A stretch of DNA of 64,000 nt, taken from contig JBBQFL010000016.1 in NCBI GenBank assembly GCA_038321965.1, positions 1 to 64,000 of the forward strand. The letters run 5' to 3'. This document shows positions 34,475 to 42,814 of this stretch, piece after piece. Made by a program: the position numbers and the translations under genes. Below the pieces are notes generated by a model, which saw only the letters and a program-made list of their open reading frames with translations, made no database searches and was not told the origin of the DNA. The stretch comes from UKL13-2 sp038321965 (GTDB lineage: Bacteria; Pseudomonadota; Gammaproteobacteria; Burkholderiales; Usitatibacteraceae). Position 1 is the stretch's first letter; each line of letters begins with the position of its first letter.

Positions 34475-34795
34475 CTACGCCGCAAGCCGCTGCACACGCG
34501 GCATGGGCTTGTTCATCACTTGCCACAAATCGTATTGCATCTGCAGTCCCAGCCACAGGTCAGCACTCGTACCCAGTGCCTTCGACAGGCGGACGGCCAT
34601 TTCCGCGCTTACGCCAGCGCGACCATTCACCACAGCTGACAACGCCTGTCGCGTCACGCCTAGCCTGGTGGCGACTTCAACCAGCGTCATTGCCTCTGGC
34701 AAATACTCCCGAAGGACTTCGCCGGGGTGCGGGGGATTGTGCTGTTTGCAAGTATTGTCCTCAGTGGCAATCCAGGTAATCGACCAACTCGACAT
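34475..34795 (-). CDS. higA: HigA-family XRE antitoxin
   Basis: 106 residues in the open frame. The HigA core starts at about residue 20: NPPHPGEVLREYLPEAM, then the HTH LVEVATRLGVTRQALSAVVNG, then RLSKALGTSADLWLGLQ. It should bind DNA and neutralise a HigB toxin. The frame's only usual start, ATG at 34795, lies inside the overlapping higB remnant, and there is no ATG, GTG or TTG near the position where HigA proteins normally begin. Either translation starts early or the original start codon is mutated. It lacks an intact partner in this window. Confidence 0.75.
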   Translation of the reverse strand: MSSWSITWIATEDNTCKQHNPPHPGEVLREYLPEAMTLVEVATRLGVTRQALSAVVNGRAGVSAEMAVRLSKALGTSADLWLGLQMQYDLWQVMNKPMPRVQRLAA

Positions 34796-34907
34796 CCGGG
34801 CCTACAAATCGAAAAACAAAGCGCCAATTATCATTCAAGACAATCGACTGGTGACCTTGATTCTCAGCGGCAAAAAACAATTTGCGATGCTTGCCTTCTA
34901 GCTTTGG
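34761..34907 (-). pseudogene. Truncated higB toxin remnant
   Basis: A 48-codon frame open only from an upstream TGA reads PKLEGKHRKL, then SIVLNDNWRFVFRF and DVELVDYLDCH before its stop. This is the conserved C-terminal half of HigB toxins (Arg in the WRF strand, terminal VDYxDxH). The N-terminal ~45 residues are missing, and the remnant runs directly into the 3' end of hipA. It lies immediately upstream of higA, in the normal higB position. Deletion of the toxin's first half with retention of the antitoxin is the simplest explanation. Confidence 0.65.
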
Positions 34908-36148
34908 TCACCACCCGAAAACGCCGGCCCCATCAAGCTGATATCGGCCTTGCCAATGCCACCCTTGCGCGCAAATTCAGGCCATTCTTGCACAACGCTT
35001 CGAATCTCCTCGATCATGGTTTTCGCTGCGGCTTCTTGCAAACCGTAGTACGCGGCCATCGCAATCGCCGTTTCCAGATCCGGTCGATTGTCCGACTCAT
35101 CAATGGCCAGCGCGTGGTCCGACTTTTCAATGTTGGGGTTCATGTCATAGGCCGGGGAAAGCCGCCAGCCATCCGCGGTCAGGATGAACCCGTGGTTTCT
35201 CAGGTGATCATCGCGATTGCCGACCATGATGTTGAACACAACACGCTTGAACAATTGAGCCAGATCGGTGGCGATCTGATTTCTGGCACCGCTCTTCTGA
35301 ATGAACTCGGCAATTTCCAGATAGCTTCCTGTCGCGCCATCAGACTTTCGCAGCAGCGTCATCGCAGAGGAGAAGAACCGACGCCGTCCAGCGGCACGGT
35401 CAAACCGTTTGACGCAAAACGTGTGGTGTGCAGAAGCGAGCTTCATGACACGAGCCTCGGGGACCTCGATGCCCGCGGCGCTTGCAAGTTGGTGCACCAC
35501 CCACTCCCAGCCACCAACATCGCGCACGTCTTCACGGCTGGGAAACTTGGCGATCCACAGGCTGCCATCCTTATCCGTAAAGTTCGCTTTGGGGCGAGCG
35601 CCACCGAGAGACGCGCCCGGCGCGACCAGGACGGCGAGCCACTTTCTCAATTTTGCCAGGTTGTCGATTTTCTTCGCGCTCAACTCGAACGCGATCGCCT
35701 CCATCTCGCGCAAACTTGTCAAGGGCGGCGCCGATAACGGGTGCGCTGCCAAGAATCCCGCGTTCGCGTTCCGTCGAAAGCGCAGCGCGCCCTGGCGTGT
35801 CGCATCTTGCACGCCGAGCAGAAAGTCCCACGCATGCAGCGTGCGCGGGGCGCGGCGCTCGTCCTTTGCTTCAAGCGCTTCGCGCCGCTGCATCAGCACC
35901 TGACCCCAACGATCCGGTGAAGAGTCGAGGAATACGCCGAAATTGCCCACTTCCGGTTTGGGAAAAAATGGTGCCTTGTCCAGTTTGAGGTCGGGATCCA
36001 ATTCAAACGCGATTCGCTGTTTCAACCACTCATCATGGTAGCGAAAGCGCACTTGCCCACGGTCATGCGAGAGACTGCCGACCAACTGGAGTTCGCCGAC
36101 TATGTCAGCGTCGATCCAGACCTCAAGCGCGGACGGGTCAAGTTTCAT
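34898..36148 (-). CDS. hipA: HipA-family Ser/Thr kinase toxin
   Basis: 416 residues from the ATG at 36148; longer upstream frames overlap hipB and are not supported. The N-terminal HipA_N-like region is at about 1-110 (FGVFLDSSPDRWGQVLM). The kinase part has SLGGARPKANF (ATP-loop region), LWIAKFPS with the ATP-binding Lys, the catalytic GNRDDHLRNHGF (Asp, Asn) and the metal-binding LSPAYDMNP. HipA kinases phosphorylate glutamyl-tRNA synthetase or related targets and cause dormancy. Its start overlaps the hipB stop by 11 bases. Its stop lies at the junction with the higB remnant, so the hipBA module may have arrived by the event that truncated higB. Confidence 0.88.
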   Translation of the reverse strand: MKLDPSALEVWIDADIVGELQLVGSLSHDRGQVRFRYHDEWLKQRIAFELDPDLKLDKAPFFPKPEVGNFGVFLDSSPDRWGQVLMQRREALEAKDERRAPRTLHAWDFLLGVQDATRQGALRFRRNANAGFLAAHPLSAPPLTSLREMEAIAFELSAKKIDNLAKLRKWLAVLVAPGASLGGARPKANFTDKDGSLWIAKFPSREDVRDVGGWEWVVHQLASAAGIEVPEARVMKLASAHHTFCVKRFDRAAGRRRFFSSAMTLLRKSDGATGSYLEIAEFIQKSGARNQIATDLAQLFKRVVFNIMVGNRDDHLRNHGFILTADGWRLSPAYDMNPNIEKSDHALAIDESDNRPDLETAIAMAAYYGLQEAAAKTMIEEIRSVVQEWPEFARKGGIGKADISLMGPAFSGGDQS

Positions 36149-36458
36149 TCGGCACCCGGCTCTTTCGTGTCCGCGGAAGTTCCAGATCCTGAAGGCGACG
36201 CCCGAGTTCGTCGTCTTTCGCGATAAGGGCAAGGTCGTTTTCCAGTCGCAACACGCCAAGAATTTTCGAGTAAGTGCCCAGTGTGACTGCGGAATCACCC
36301 TTCTCCGCACGATGCAACGTGACCCGCGAGATACCCGCGCGTTCCGCCACAATCTCCGCAGAGAATTTGCGTCGCAAGCGCGCCAGACGCAACCGCTCGC
36401 CGAGGCCGGTCAGCAGGGCTCGTTCAGAGGCGAATGTGGGTTGAGCTTTGGCAGGCAT
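36138..36458 (-). CDS. hipB: HipB-like XRE antitoxin
   Basis: 106 residues. Residues about 18-75 form an XRE helix-turn-helix (LGERLRLARLRRKFSAEIVAERAGISRVTLHRAEKG) followed by a short acidic and basic tail. It precedes hipA with an 11-base overlap, the standard hipBA order, and should repress the operon and bind HipA. A TATAAT -10 lies only about 11 bases before the ATG, so the mRNA may be almost leaderless. Confidence 0.85.
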   Translation of the reverse strand: MPAKAQPTFASERALLTGLGERLRLARLRRKFSAEIVAERAGISRVTLHRAEKGDSAVTLGTYSKILGVLRLENDLALIAKDDELGRRLQDLELPRTRKSRVPNET

Positions 36459-36468
36459 AATGTTTCAT

Positions 36469-36500
36469 ATTATATACAATTTATTAATTTTATGTATATA
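36469..36500 (-). promoter_or_regulatory. hipBA promoter/operator
   Basis: On the minus strand TATAAT (plus-strand 36469-36474) forms a -10 just before hipB. An exact inverted repeat TATATAC (36471-36477) / GTATATA (36494-36500) with a 16-base spacer overlaps it, as expected for a HipB operator. The surrounding stretch 36459-36515 is strikingly AT-rich compared with its neighbours. The remainder of the gap to 36654 shows nothing else. Confidence 0.5.
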
Positions 36501-36654
36501 ACAATTATCATATCGTGCGGATTGCAGACTAGCCCGCCGCAAGCGTCTTGCAAAGTAAGTAGCGCCCGGCAAAGCCAAGGGCTTTAGGTTTTCCAGCGTT
36601 TTGGGATTTCCGCTTTTGCCACGATGATGGAACAACACCAGGCTGCCTGCATCC

Positions 36655-37947
36655 TCAATCCACAAACAACGTCCCCGGGCACTCAAGATATCCCCGCAAC
36701 ACTTGCACAAACTGCGCCGCATGCATGCCATCGACTACCCGATGATCGAATGACGAAGACAAGTTCATCATTTGCCTAGCAACCACGGCTCCACCACGGA
36801 TCATCGGCCTCTCGACGATACGGTTGATGCCGATGATCGCCACCTCCGGGTGATTGATCACCGGCGTGGAGACGATTCCGCCCAGGGCGCCGAGACTGGT
36901 AATGGTGATGGTGGATCCCGACAGCTCGTTGCGCGTCACCTTTCCGTCACGCGCTGCATCCGCCAGCCGCGCTACCTCGTTGGCGCAGGACCACAAGTCA
37001 CGCGCCTCGGCATGCCGCACCACCGGTACCATCAGGCCGGAGTCGGTCTGCGTGGCGATGCCAAGATGCACGGCGCCGTAGCGGGTGATCACATCGGCAT
37101 CGTCGTCATAGCGCGAATTGGTCTGGGGAAATTCGCGCACCGCTAGCACCACCGCACGCATCAGGAACGGTAACAGGGTCAGGCGTCCTCGTTGCTTCGC
37201 CCATGTGGTGTTCAAGCGGGCGCGCAAGGCTTCCAACTCGGTCACATCCACTTCCTCGACATAGGTGAAATGCGGGATACGGCGCTTGGACTCCTGCATC
37301 TTGCGCGCAATCCTGCGTCGCAGGCCGATCACGGGCACCTGTTCTTCATCGTTGCGCTCGGCGTGGCGTTGGTCCGCCTTTACGTCGCTGCGCCCTTTCG
37401 ATGGCGGTGGCGCATGAGCATCGAGGTCCGCCTGCATGATGCGTCCGCCGGCTCCGGTCCCGTGTACCTGCTGTAAATCGACTCCCAATTCCCACGCTCG
37501 TCGCCGCACCGAAGGCGAGGCGATGGGTTTGTCAGCCACCTTGACCGCTGGCAGCATCGCGGAAGAAACCGCCACATTACGCGGCGCGACGGCAGCGGCG
37601 ACAGGTTTCCGGGGTGTTTCTGCCGCCACCGTTCCAGTAGCTGGTGGAGACGCGGCCGCCGGCACCACCGCCTTCGCAGCGGCATCAACTTTTACATTGC
37701 CCGCACCTTCCACTTCGATCCGTATCACTTCCGCGCCGACGGCGACGACCTGACCGGCCACGCCTCCCAGCGCCACCACTTTGCCTGTCACCGGTGACGG
37801 TATCTCGACGGTTGCCTTATCCGTCATCACATCCACGAGGGCCTGATCCTCAACCACCATGTCACCGACCTTCACATGCCATGCGGCCAGTTCCACCTCG
37901 GCGATGCCTTCGCCGATGTCCGGCATCTTGATGATGTGTATTCCCAT
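36655..37947 (-). CDS. bkdB: Branched-chain 2-oxoacid dehydrogenase E2 (dihydrolipoyl transacylase)
   Basis: 430 residues. The N-terminal lipoyl domain (1-78) has the modified Lys44 in VMTDKATVEI. After an Ala/Pro-rich linker there is a peripheral-subunit-binding domain (about 140-175, SPSVRRRAWELGVDLQQVHG). The catalytic acyltransferase domain (about 200-430) has the HxxxDG active site at His402 (HRVVDGM). It transfers the acyl group from E1 to CoA and forms the core of the complex. It follows E1beta by three bases. No E3 (lpdV) gene follows; hipB is next. Confidence 0.93.
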   Translation of the reverse strand: MGIHIIKMPDIGEGIAEVELAAWHVKVGDMVVEDQALVDVMTDKATVEIPSPVTGKVVALGGVAGQVVAVGAEVIRIEVEGAGNVKVDAAAKAVVPAAASPPATGTVAAETPRKPVAAAVAPRNVAVSSAMLPAVKVADKPIASPSVRRRAWELGVDLQQVHGTGAGGRIMQADLDAHAPPPSKGRSDVKADQRHAERNDEEQVPVIGLRRRIARKMQESKRRIPHFTYVEEVDVTELEALRARLNTTWAKQRGRLTLLPFLMRAVVLAVREFPQTNSRYDDDADVITRYGAVHLGIATQTDSGLMVPVVRHAEARDLWSCANEVARLADAARDGKVTRNELSGSTITITSLGALGGIVSTPVINHPEVAIIGINRIVERPMIRGGAVVARQMMNLSSSFDHRVVDGMHAAQFVQVLRGYLECPGTLFVD

Positions 37948-37950
37948 CGA

Positions 37951-39015
37951 TCAGGACTCCATGACTCTTTTGAACGCGGCAGCGACCCGCGCCGGTCCCG
38001 GGAAATAATCCCATTCCTGCGCATGAGGATACGGGGTGTCCCAGCCGGTCACCCGCTCGACGGGCGCTTCCAGGTGATAGAAGCAATGCTCCTGTACCAG
38101 CGCCACCAGTTCGGCGCCGAAGCCGCTGGTGCGGGTCGCCTCGTGCACCACCACACAACGGCCGGTCTTTTTCACGGACGCGACGATGGCGTCGAGATCC
38201 AATGGCCAGATGCTGCGCAGGTCAATGATTTCGGCATCGATCCCGCTCTCATTGGCGGCGGCCTCGGAGACAAACACCATCGTGCCGTATGCAATCACGG
38301 TCAGATCCTTACCGGGTCTGAATACTGCGGCCGTTTCCAGCGGCACGGTGTAATAGCCCTCGGGCACCTCACCCATCGGATGTTTGGACCAAGGCACCAC
38401 GGGCTTGTCGTGATGACCATCAAATGGCCCGTTGTACAGGCGCTTGGGCTCCAGAAAAATCACCGGGTCGTCGTTCTCGATGGACGCAATCAGCAAGCCC
38501 TTGGCGTCGTACGGATTGGACGGCATCACGGTACGTATTCCACAGACCTGCGTGAACATGGCCTCCGGGCTCTGGCTGTGCGTCTGCCCGCCGTAAATTC
38601 CACCGCCGCAGGGCATACGGATGGTGATGGGTGCCGTGAAATCCCCGACCGAGCGAAAGCGCAAACGCGCCGCTTCCGATACGATCTGGTCGGTGGCCGG
38701 ATAAACGTAATCGGCAAACTGGATTTCCACGACCGGGCGCAGCCCATAAGCACCCATGCCCACGGCGGTGCCAACGATGCCACCTTCGGAGATCGGCGAA
38801 TCGAACACGCGCGACGTACCGTATTTTTTCTGCAGTCCTTCGGTGCAACGGAACACGCCGCCGAAATAGCCCACGTCCTGGCCGTAGATGACCACGTTGT
38901 CGTCGCGCGCCAGCATCACGTCCATGGCCGAGCGCAAGGCCTGGATCATGGTCATCGGCGTCGTTTTCACAGCCGCACCATCTTCTTCAATCATGGATTT
39001 GACGTCGTCCTTCAT
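37951..39015 (-). CDS. bkdA2: Branched-chain 2-oxoacid dehydrogenase E1 beta subunit
   Basis: 354 residues from the ATG at 39015, two bases after the E1alpha stop; a GTG two codons upstream overlaps that stop. It has the transketolase-type fold of E1beta: MTMIQALRSAMDVMLARD, YGQDVGYFGGVFR, PISEGGIVGTAVGMGAYGLRPVVE, then the C-terminal transketolase domain with AEIIDLRSIWPLD. It forms the alpha2beta2 thiamine-diphosphate enzyme that decarboxylates 2-oxoacids from Val, Leu and Ile. Longer upstream extension of the frame lies within the E1alpha gene and is rejected. Confidence 0.93.
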   Translation of the reverse strand: MKDDVKSMIEEDGAAVKTTPMTMIQALRSAMDVMLARDDNVVIYGQDVGYFGGVFRCTEGLQKKYGTSRVFDSPISEGGIVGTAVGMGAYGLRPVVEIQFADYVYPATDQIVSEAARLRFRSVGDFTAPITIRMPCGGGIYGGQTHSQSPEAMFTQVCGIRTVMPSNPYDAKGLLIASIENDDPVIFLEPKRLYNGPFDGHHDKPVVPWSKHPMGEVPEGYYTVPLETAAVFRPGKDLTVIAYGTMVFVSEAAANESGIDAEIIDLRSIWPLDLDAIVASVKKTGRCVVVHEATRTSGFGAELVALVQEHCFYHLEAPVERVTGWDTPYPHAQEWDYFPGPARVAAAFKRVMES

Positions 39016-39017
39016 GA

Positions 39018-40262
39018 TCACAATCCCAATTCCTGGCGTTGCTGGCGCAAGTGCGCCGGCATGTCCTTGTACACATCCTCGAACATGGCGGCAGGGCTTT
39101 GCACATGGCCATCTGCCAGCGTGCCGTAACTCCCCGCCTCCTTTTGCGCCGCAGCCACCAGGCCTTCGACCTCTTTTTGCGTCGCGGCATGTTCCTCTTC
39201 CGACCACGCGCCCAACACCATCAAGTGTTGCTTCAGCCGCTTGATCGGGTCGCCCAGCGGAAAGCGCTCGGCATCATTGGCTGGACGGTATTTGCTGGGA
39301 TCGTCCGACGTCGAATGCGGCCCGGCGCGATATGTGACCCATTCAATCAACGTGGGACCGAGGTTGCTGCGTGCACGTTCAAGCGCCCATTGCGAGGCGG
39401 CATATACCGCCAGAAAATCATTGCCGTCCACCCGCAGCGAGGCGATGCCGCAGCCCACGCCGCGCGCGGCAAACGTCGTGCCCTCGCCGCCGGCAATCGC
39501 CTGGAAAGTGGAGATGGCCCACTGGTTGTTGACCACATTGATGACGACCGGCGCGCGATAGACGTGGGCAAACGTCAATGCCGTGTCGAAGTCTGCCTCC
39601 GCCGTCGCGCCATCGCCGATCCAGCCGGATGCGACTTTGGTGTCTCCCTTGATGGCCGAGGCCATGGCAAAACCCACCGCCTGAATCATTTGCGTGGCCA
39701 GGTTTCCGGACACCGAGAAGAATCCCAGTTTGCGATACGAGTACATCACCGGCAACTGCCGCCCTTTGAGCGGATCGCGCTGGTTTGAAAACAGCTGGCA
39801 CATCATTTCCACCATCGACGCATCTTCACGCGCCAATAACAGGCCCTGCTGCCGGTAGGTGGGAAAGCACATATCGCCGTCGCTCAACGCAAAGGCATGG
39901 GCGATGGCGATGGCTTCTTCGCCCAGGCATTGCATGTAGAAAGACATTTTTTTCTGCCGCTGCGCGATCAGCATGCGGGCGTCGAAGGCGCGGGTCTTCA
40001 TCATGGCGCGCAGTCCGCGTTTCAGAAGCGCCACATCGACCTGCGGAACCCAGGGGCCGACGGCTTTGCCATCGTCGTCCAGTACGCGCACCAGCGTGAA
40101 GGCGAGGTCACTGGTCTGGGCAGGCTGGGAATCAACCGGAGGCCGTCGCACTTCGCCAGCGGCAGAAATGGGCAGATAGGAAAAATCGGTGTCGTGACCC
40201 GGGCGCCCACTGGGCTCCGGCACGTGCAGGCGAAGGGGTTCGCGTGCTGTCTGCATTTGCAT
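39018..40262 (-). CDS. bkdA1: Branched-chain 2-oxoacid dehydrogenase E1 alpha subunit
   Basis: 414 residues from the ATG at 40262; a second ATG at 40256 has a better-spaced AGGAG. The N-terminus (LRLHVPEPSGRPG, DFSYLPISAAGEVR) matches the Pseudomonas BkdA1 type. The thiamine-diphosphate motif GDG...NN is visible (WIGDGATAEADFDTAL to NVVNNQWA), and the phosphorylation-loop-like RAGPHSTSDDPSKY follows. It is the first gene of the bkdA1-bkdA2-bkdB operon. Upstream lie 300 bases before the TRAP permease stop; the last half of that gap holds no gene. Confidence 0.93.
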   Translation of the reverse strand: MQMQTAREPLRLHVPEPSGRPGHDTDFSYLPISAAGEVRRPPVDSQPAQTSDLAFTLVRVLDDDGKAVGPWVPQVDVALLKRGLRAMMKTRAFDARMLIAQRQKKMSFYMQCLGEEAIAIAHAFALSDGDMCFPTYRQQGLLLAREDASMVEMMCQLFSNQRDPLKGRQLPVMYSYRKLGFFSVSGNLATQMIQAVGFAMASAIKGDTKVASGWIGDGATAEADFDTALTFAHVYRAPVVINVVNNQWAISTFQAIAGGEGTTFAARGVGCGIASLRVDGNDFLAVYAASQWALERARSNLGPTLIEWVTYRAGPHSTSDDPSKYRPANDAERFPLGDPIKRLKQHLMVLGAWSEEEHAATQKEVEGLVAAAQKEAGSYGTLADGHVQSPAAMFEDVYKDMPAHLRQQRQELGL

Positions 40263-40565
40263 TGCTCCTTGCAAGGTTGTGTCCTGCGTCAGATCACGGT
40301 TGGCCGGTTTCAGGGCAAGACAAACGGCCTGCGGTGTCCGGACAATGCGGCATGTCACGCGGGATCGCCACGTGACTTGCATGGCGCGAAGAATAGCCTA
40401 TTTTTTGCGGGCGGAGGTTTTTCGAACGGGCAGTCAAACCCGCTCATTCACACGCCATTCCGGGAAAAGACGGCTGGCGAGGCGCGCCGGATGGCGATCT
40501 ACGCTTATTTTGCGCAGGCAACAATGCGTGGTTCACACGCCCAAACTCCTGCGTTTCGCTTTCTC

Positions 40566-42026
40566 CTATTCAGGTTTCTGCTCACCAAGCTGTTTGCTGA
40601 GCATATCCCTGAGCGCATCCTCAGACTGCGACGGTACAGGCGTGGTCTGCGCCGGCGCCACCGGTGTGTCGCGCCAGACGATATTCGGGAATACCAACAC
40701 CAGCGCAAACACCATCAACTGCACCGCGAGGTAGGGCAACAGTGCTTTGGTCAGCGCACGACCGTCGAGATGGTGCGGCGTGCGATTGCGCACCATCAAC
40801 ACCGAATAGCCGAACGGCGGGACCAGGAAACTCGCCTGCAGCATCAGCAGTGTGAGCACTGCCACCCAGGTTGCATCCGGAACACGCAACAACAGCGGCG
40901 GAATCACCAGCGGGATGACGACAAAAATCATTTCGAAGGCATCGAGCACCAGCGCACATACGCCCAGGATCAGCAGCACCACCGCCAACGCGCCGTACCC
41001 ACCGCCACCGATATCGGCAAGCAATGCCGCCAGCCAGCGATCGGTGCCGAAGGCGCGGATGATCAGCGTGAACACGGTCGCCGCGATCAGTAACGCAAAC
41101 AACGCCCCGCTGATGACGATGGTATCGCGCAAAGTCGCTTTCAGCGTCTCGCGCGTCAAGGTGCGCGAGACCAAACCAAACCCGAACAGCGCGACGCCGC
41201 CGGTGGCTGCTGCTTCAACCGCATACAGATAGCCGAGTACAACACCGCCTAGCAGGCAGACAACAATTAGCGTCATCGATCCCGCAGTGACCCATTCGCC
41301 GCGCGTGAGCGGTGTGCCAATTACTTCGCGAGTGGCATTGCGGTGGCTAGACTGGCGGCGACTGGTCCACCACGTGGCCGCAATGCAAAGCGCAAGAAGA
41401 ATCGCGGCCGGAATCAGCGCGCCGTGAAATACATCTTGCGTATTGATGATGCGGCCCTCCCCGATCATCCTGCCACCAAGCGCGTTGACGGCCTCGGTAT
41501 GCGCGCGAAGCATGGCGTCGCCAAGTAGGATCAGCACCAGCGAAGGTGGAATCACCACGCCCAGCGTGCTCGACACGCAGACCAGCGCGGCACTGCGCTC
41601 AGCAGGCATGCCGGATGCGTCCAGCCGCGGCTGCAACGTGCGCGCGAGCATCGCCGCACCGGCGCCCACCGAGCCGTTCATGGGCGCGAGCAATGCGCCG
41701 AGTCCGAGACCTGCCAGCGGCATCCCACAGCCAGTCCATCTCAACGCGCGCGCGCCGGAACGCAACAATATTTCTGCAAGCGGCAGGCGGTTCAGAAGCG
41801 CACCCATGAAGACGTAAAGTGGCAGCGCCTGCAGGAGATCATTTTCAAGCAACCCCAACAGGCGGCTCGGAATGGCGCTTAACAACGGCAGCGTAAAAAC
41901 ACCCGCCCAAACCCCCACAACCACAAACACCAGTGCGACACCGATCAACAACACCCACGCCGGCAGTCCAGTGGCGACCATCATCACCGCGACTAAAACG
42001 AGCATCCATAAGCCGGCAGACTCCAT
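40566..42026 (-). CDS. dctM: TRAP transporter large permease (DctM)
   Basis: 486 residues from the ATG at 42026, which overlaps the dctQ stop by one base. It has about 12 hydrophobic helices and the DctM signature regions (LENDLLQALPLYVFMGALLNR, PLAGLGLGALLAPMNGSVGA, FLVPPFGYSVLMVRNR). It forms the sodium-coupled membrane channel of a tripartite ATP-independent transporter with DctQ and a periplasmic binding protein. No dctP is adjacent; a candidate is at 58852-59973. Location next to bkd genes suggests a 2-oxoacid substrate, by context only. Confidence 0.92.
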   Translation of the reverse strand: MESAGLWMLVLVAVMMVATGLPAWVLLIGVALVFVVVGVWAGVFTLPLLSAIPSRLLGLLENDLLQALPLYVFMGALLNRLPLAEILLRSGARALRWTGCGMPLAGLGLGALLAPMNGSVGAGAAMLARTLQPRLDASGMPAERSAALVCVSSTLGVVIPPSLVLILLGDAMLRAHTEAVNALGGRMIGEGRIINTQDVFHGALIPAAILLALCIAATWWTSRRQSSHRNATREVIGTPLTRGEWVTAGSMTLIVVCLLGGVVLGYLYAVEAAATGGVALFGFGLVSRTLTRETLKATLRDTIVISGALFALLIAATVFTLIIRAFGTDRWLAALLADIGGGGYGALAVVLLILGVCALVLDAFEMIFVVIPLVIPPLLLRVPDATWVAVLTLLMLQASFLVPPFGYSVLMVRNRTPHHLDGRALTKALLPYLAVQLMVFALVLVFPNIVWRDTPVAPAQTTPVPSQSEDALRDMLSKQLGEQKPE

Positions 42027-42514
42027 CAATGTGTGTCCGGCGCACGGGCGAGGATGACGTCGAGTAACGCCTGTATCAGCACCAGCAAGGCAAGTAGCGC
42101 AACGCAGGCGCGCACGACGAAATAGCCGGGGTTGATTGTTTCGGGGAAAGCCTCGAGCTGCAACAGCGATTGCAACACACCAGGCCATGCCGCATAAATG
42201 ATGAAAGACGACCATGGAATCAACACGATGGCTGCAGCGCCGCGGTTCAGCCACCCACGCACGCGCAAGGGATAGCGGCGGGCGAAGGCGTCGGCGGCAA
42301 GGTGGGCGCGGTGCCGCGTTGCACAGGTGACGGCGATGCTCACGTACAACGCAAACAGCAGTTGGGCGAAGTCATTGGCTTCGCGCGAATAGCTGTGCAC
42401 CAGATCGCGCAACGGCCACTGCAGAAACAGCAACAGTGACACCGGCAGCACCAGCACCGCGGCCCACATCAACATCGTGCCGAGAATGCGGTCGAAGGCG
42501 ATCAGCGCACGCAT
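42026..42514 (-). CDS. dctQ: TRAP transporter small permease (DctQ)
   Basis: 162 residues with four membrane helices and the DctQ-type pattern (FLQWPLRDLVHSYSREANDFAQLLFALYVSIAV, HRAHLAADAF). It pairs with DctM and helps couple to the binding protein. It is the first gene of the permease pair. Upstream, 42515-42814 is a 300-base gap in which I see no gene, only weak protein-like coding on the minus strand at 42709-42815 that I do not call. Confidence 0.88.
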   Translation of the reverse strand: MRALIAFDRILGTMLMWAAVLVLPVSLLLFLQWPLRDLVHSYSREANDFAQLLFALYVSIAVTCATRHRAHLAADAFARRYPLRVRGWLNRGAAAIVLIPWSSFIIYAAWPGVLQSLLQLEAFPETINPGYFVVRACVALLALLVLIQALLDVILARAPDTH

Positions 42515-42814
42515 GAACTCATTGCCATTTCCTAAGAGGTAAAAAATTCGGCCGGCTTCGCGGGCTCGCGCCTATCACGATGAATTTCGTGTTCCGGTCT
42601 GCAAAGCGACGTCGCTTGGATTGCCCATTTTAAGCAATGATCTTGCAAACTCTTCAATAATATATGGCGAAAGCAGTATTATGAAATCAAGTCAAAAGCA
42701 TGACGCACTCAACGACCCGCGCACACCACCGCATCTTCAATCCGCCCGATCGGCATCGTGGGAACGTTATTCAACAATCCTGAGGCACCCTCATACTGTA
42801 CGCAAGGTTCGCCA

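Noticed and set aside
37876..39129. Plus-strand open frame opposite bkdA2
   Set aside because: Shadow of a clear E1beta gene; His/Arg-rich and without domains.
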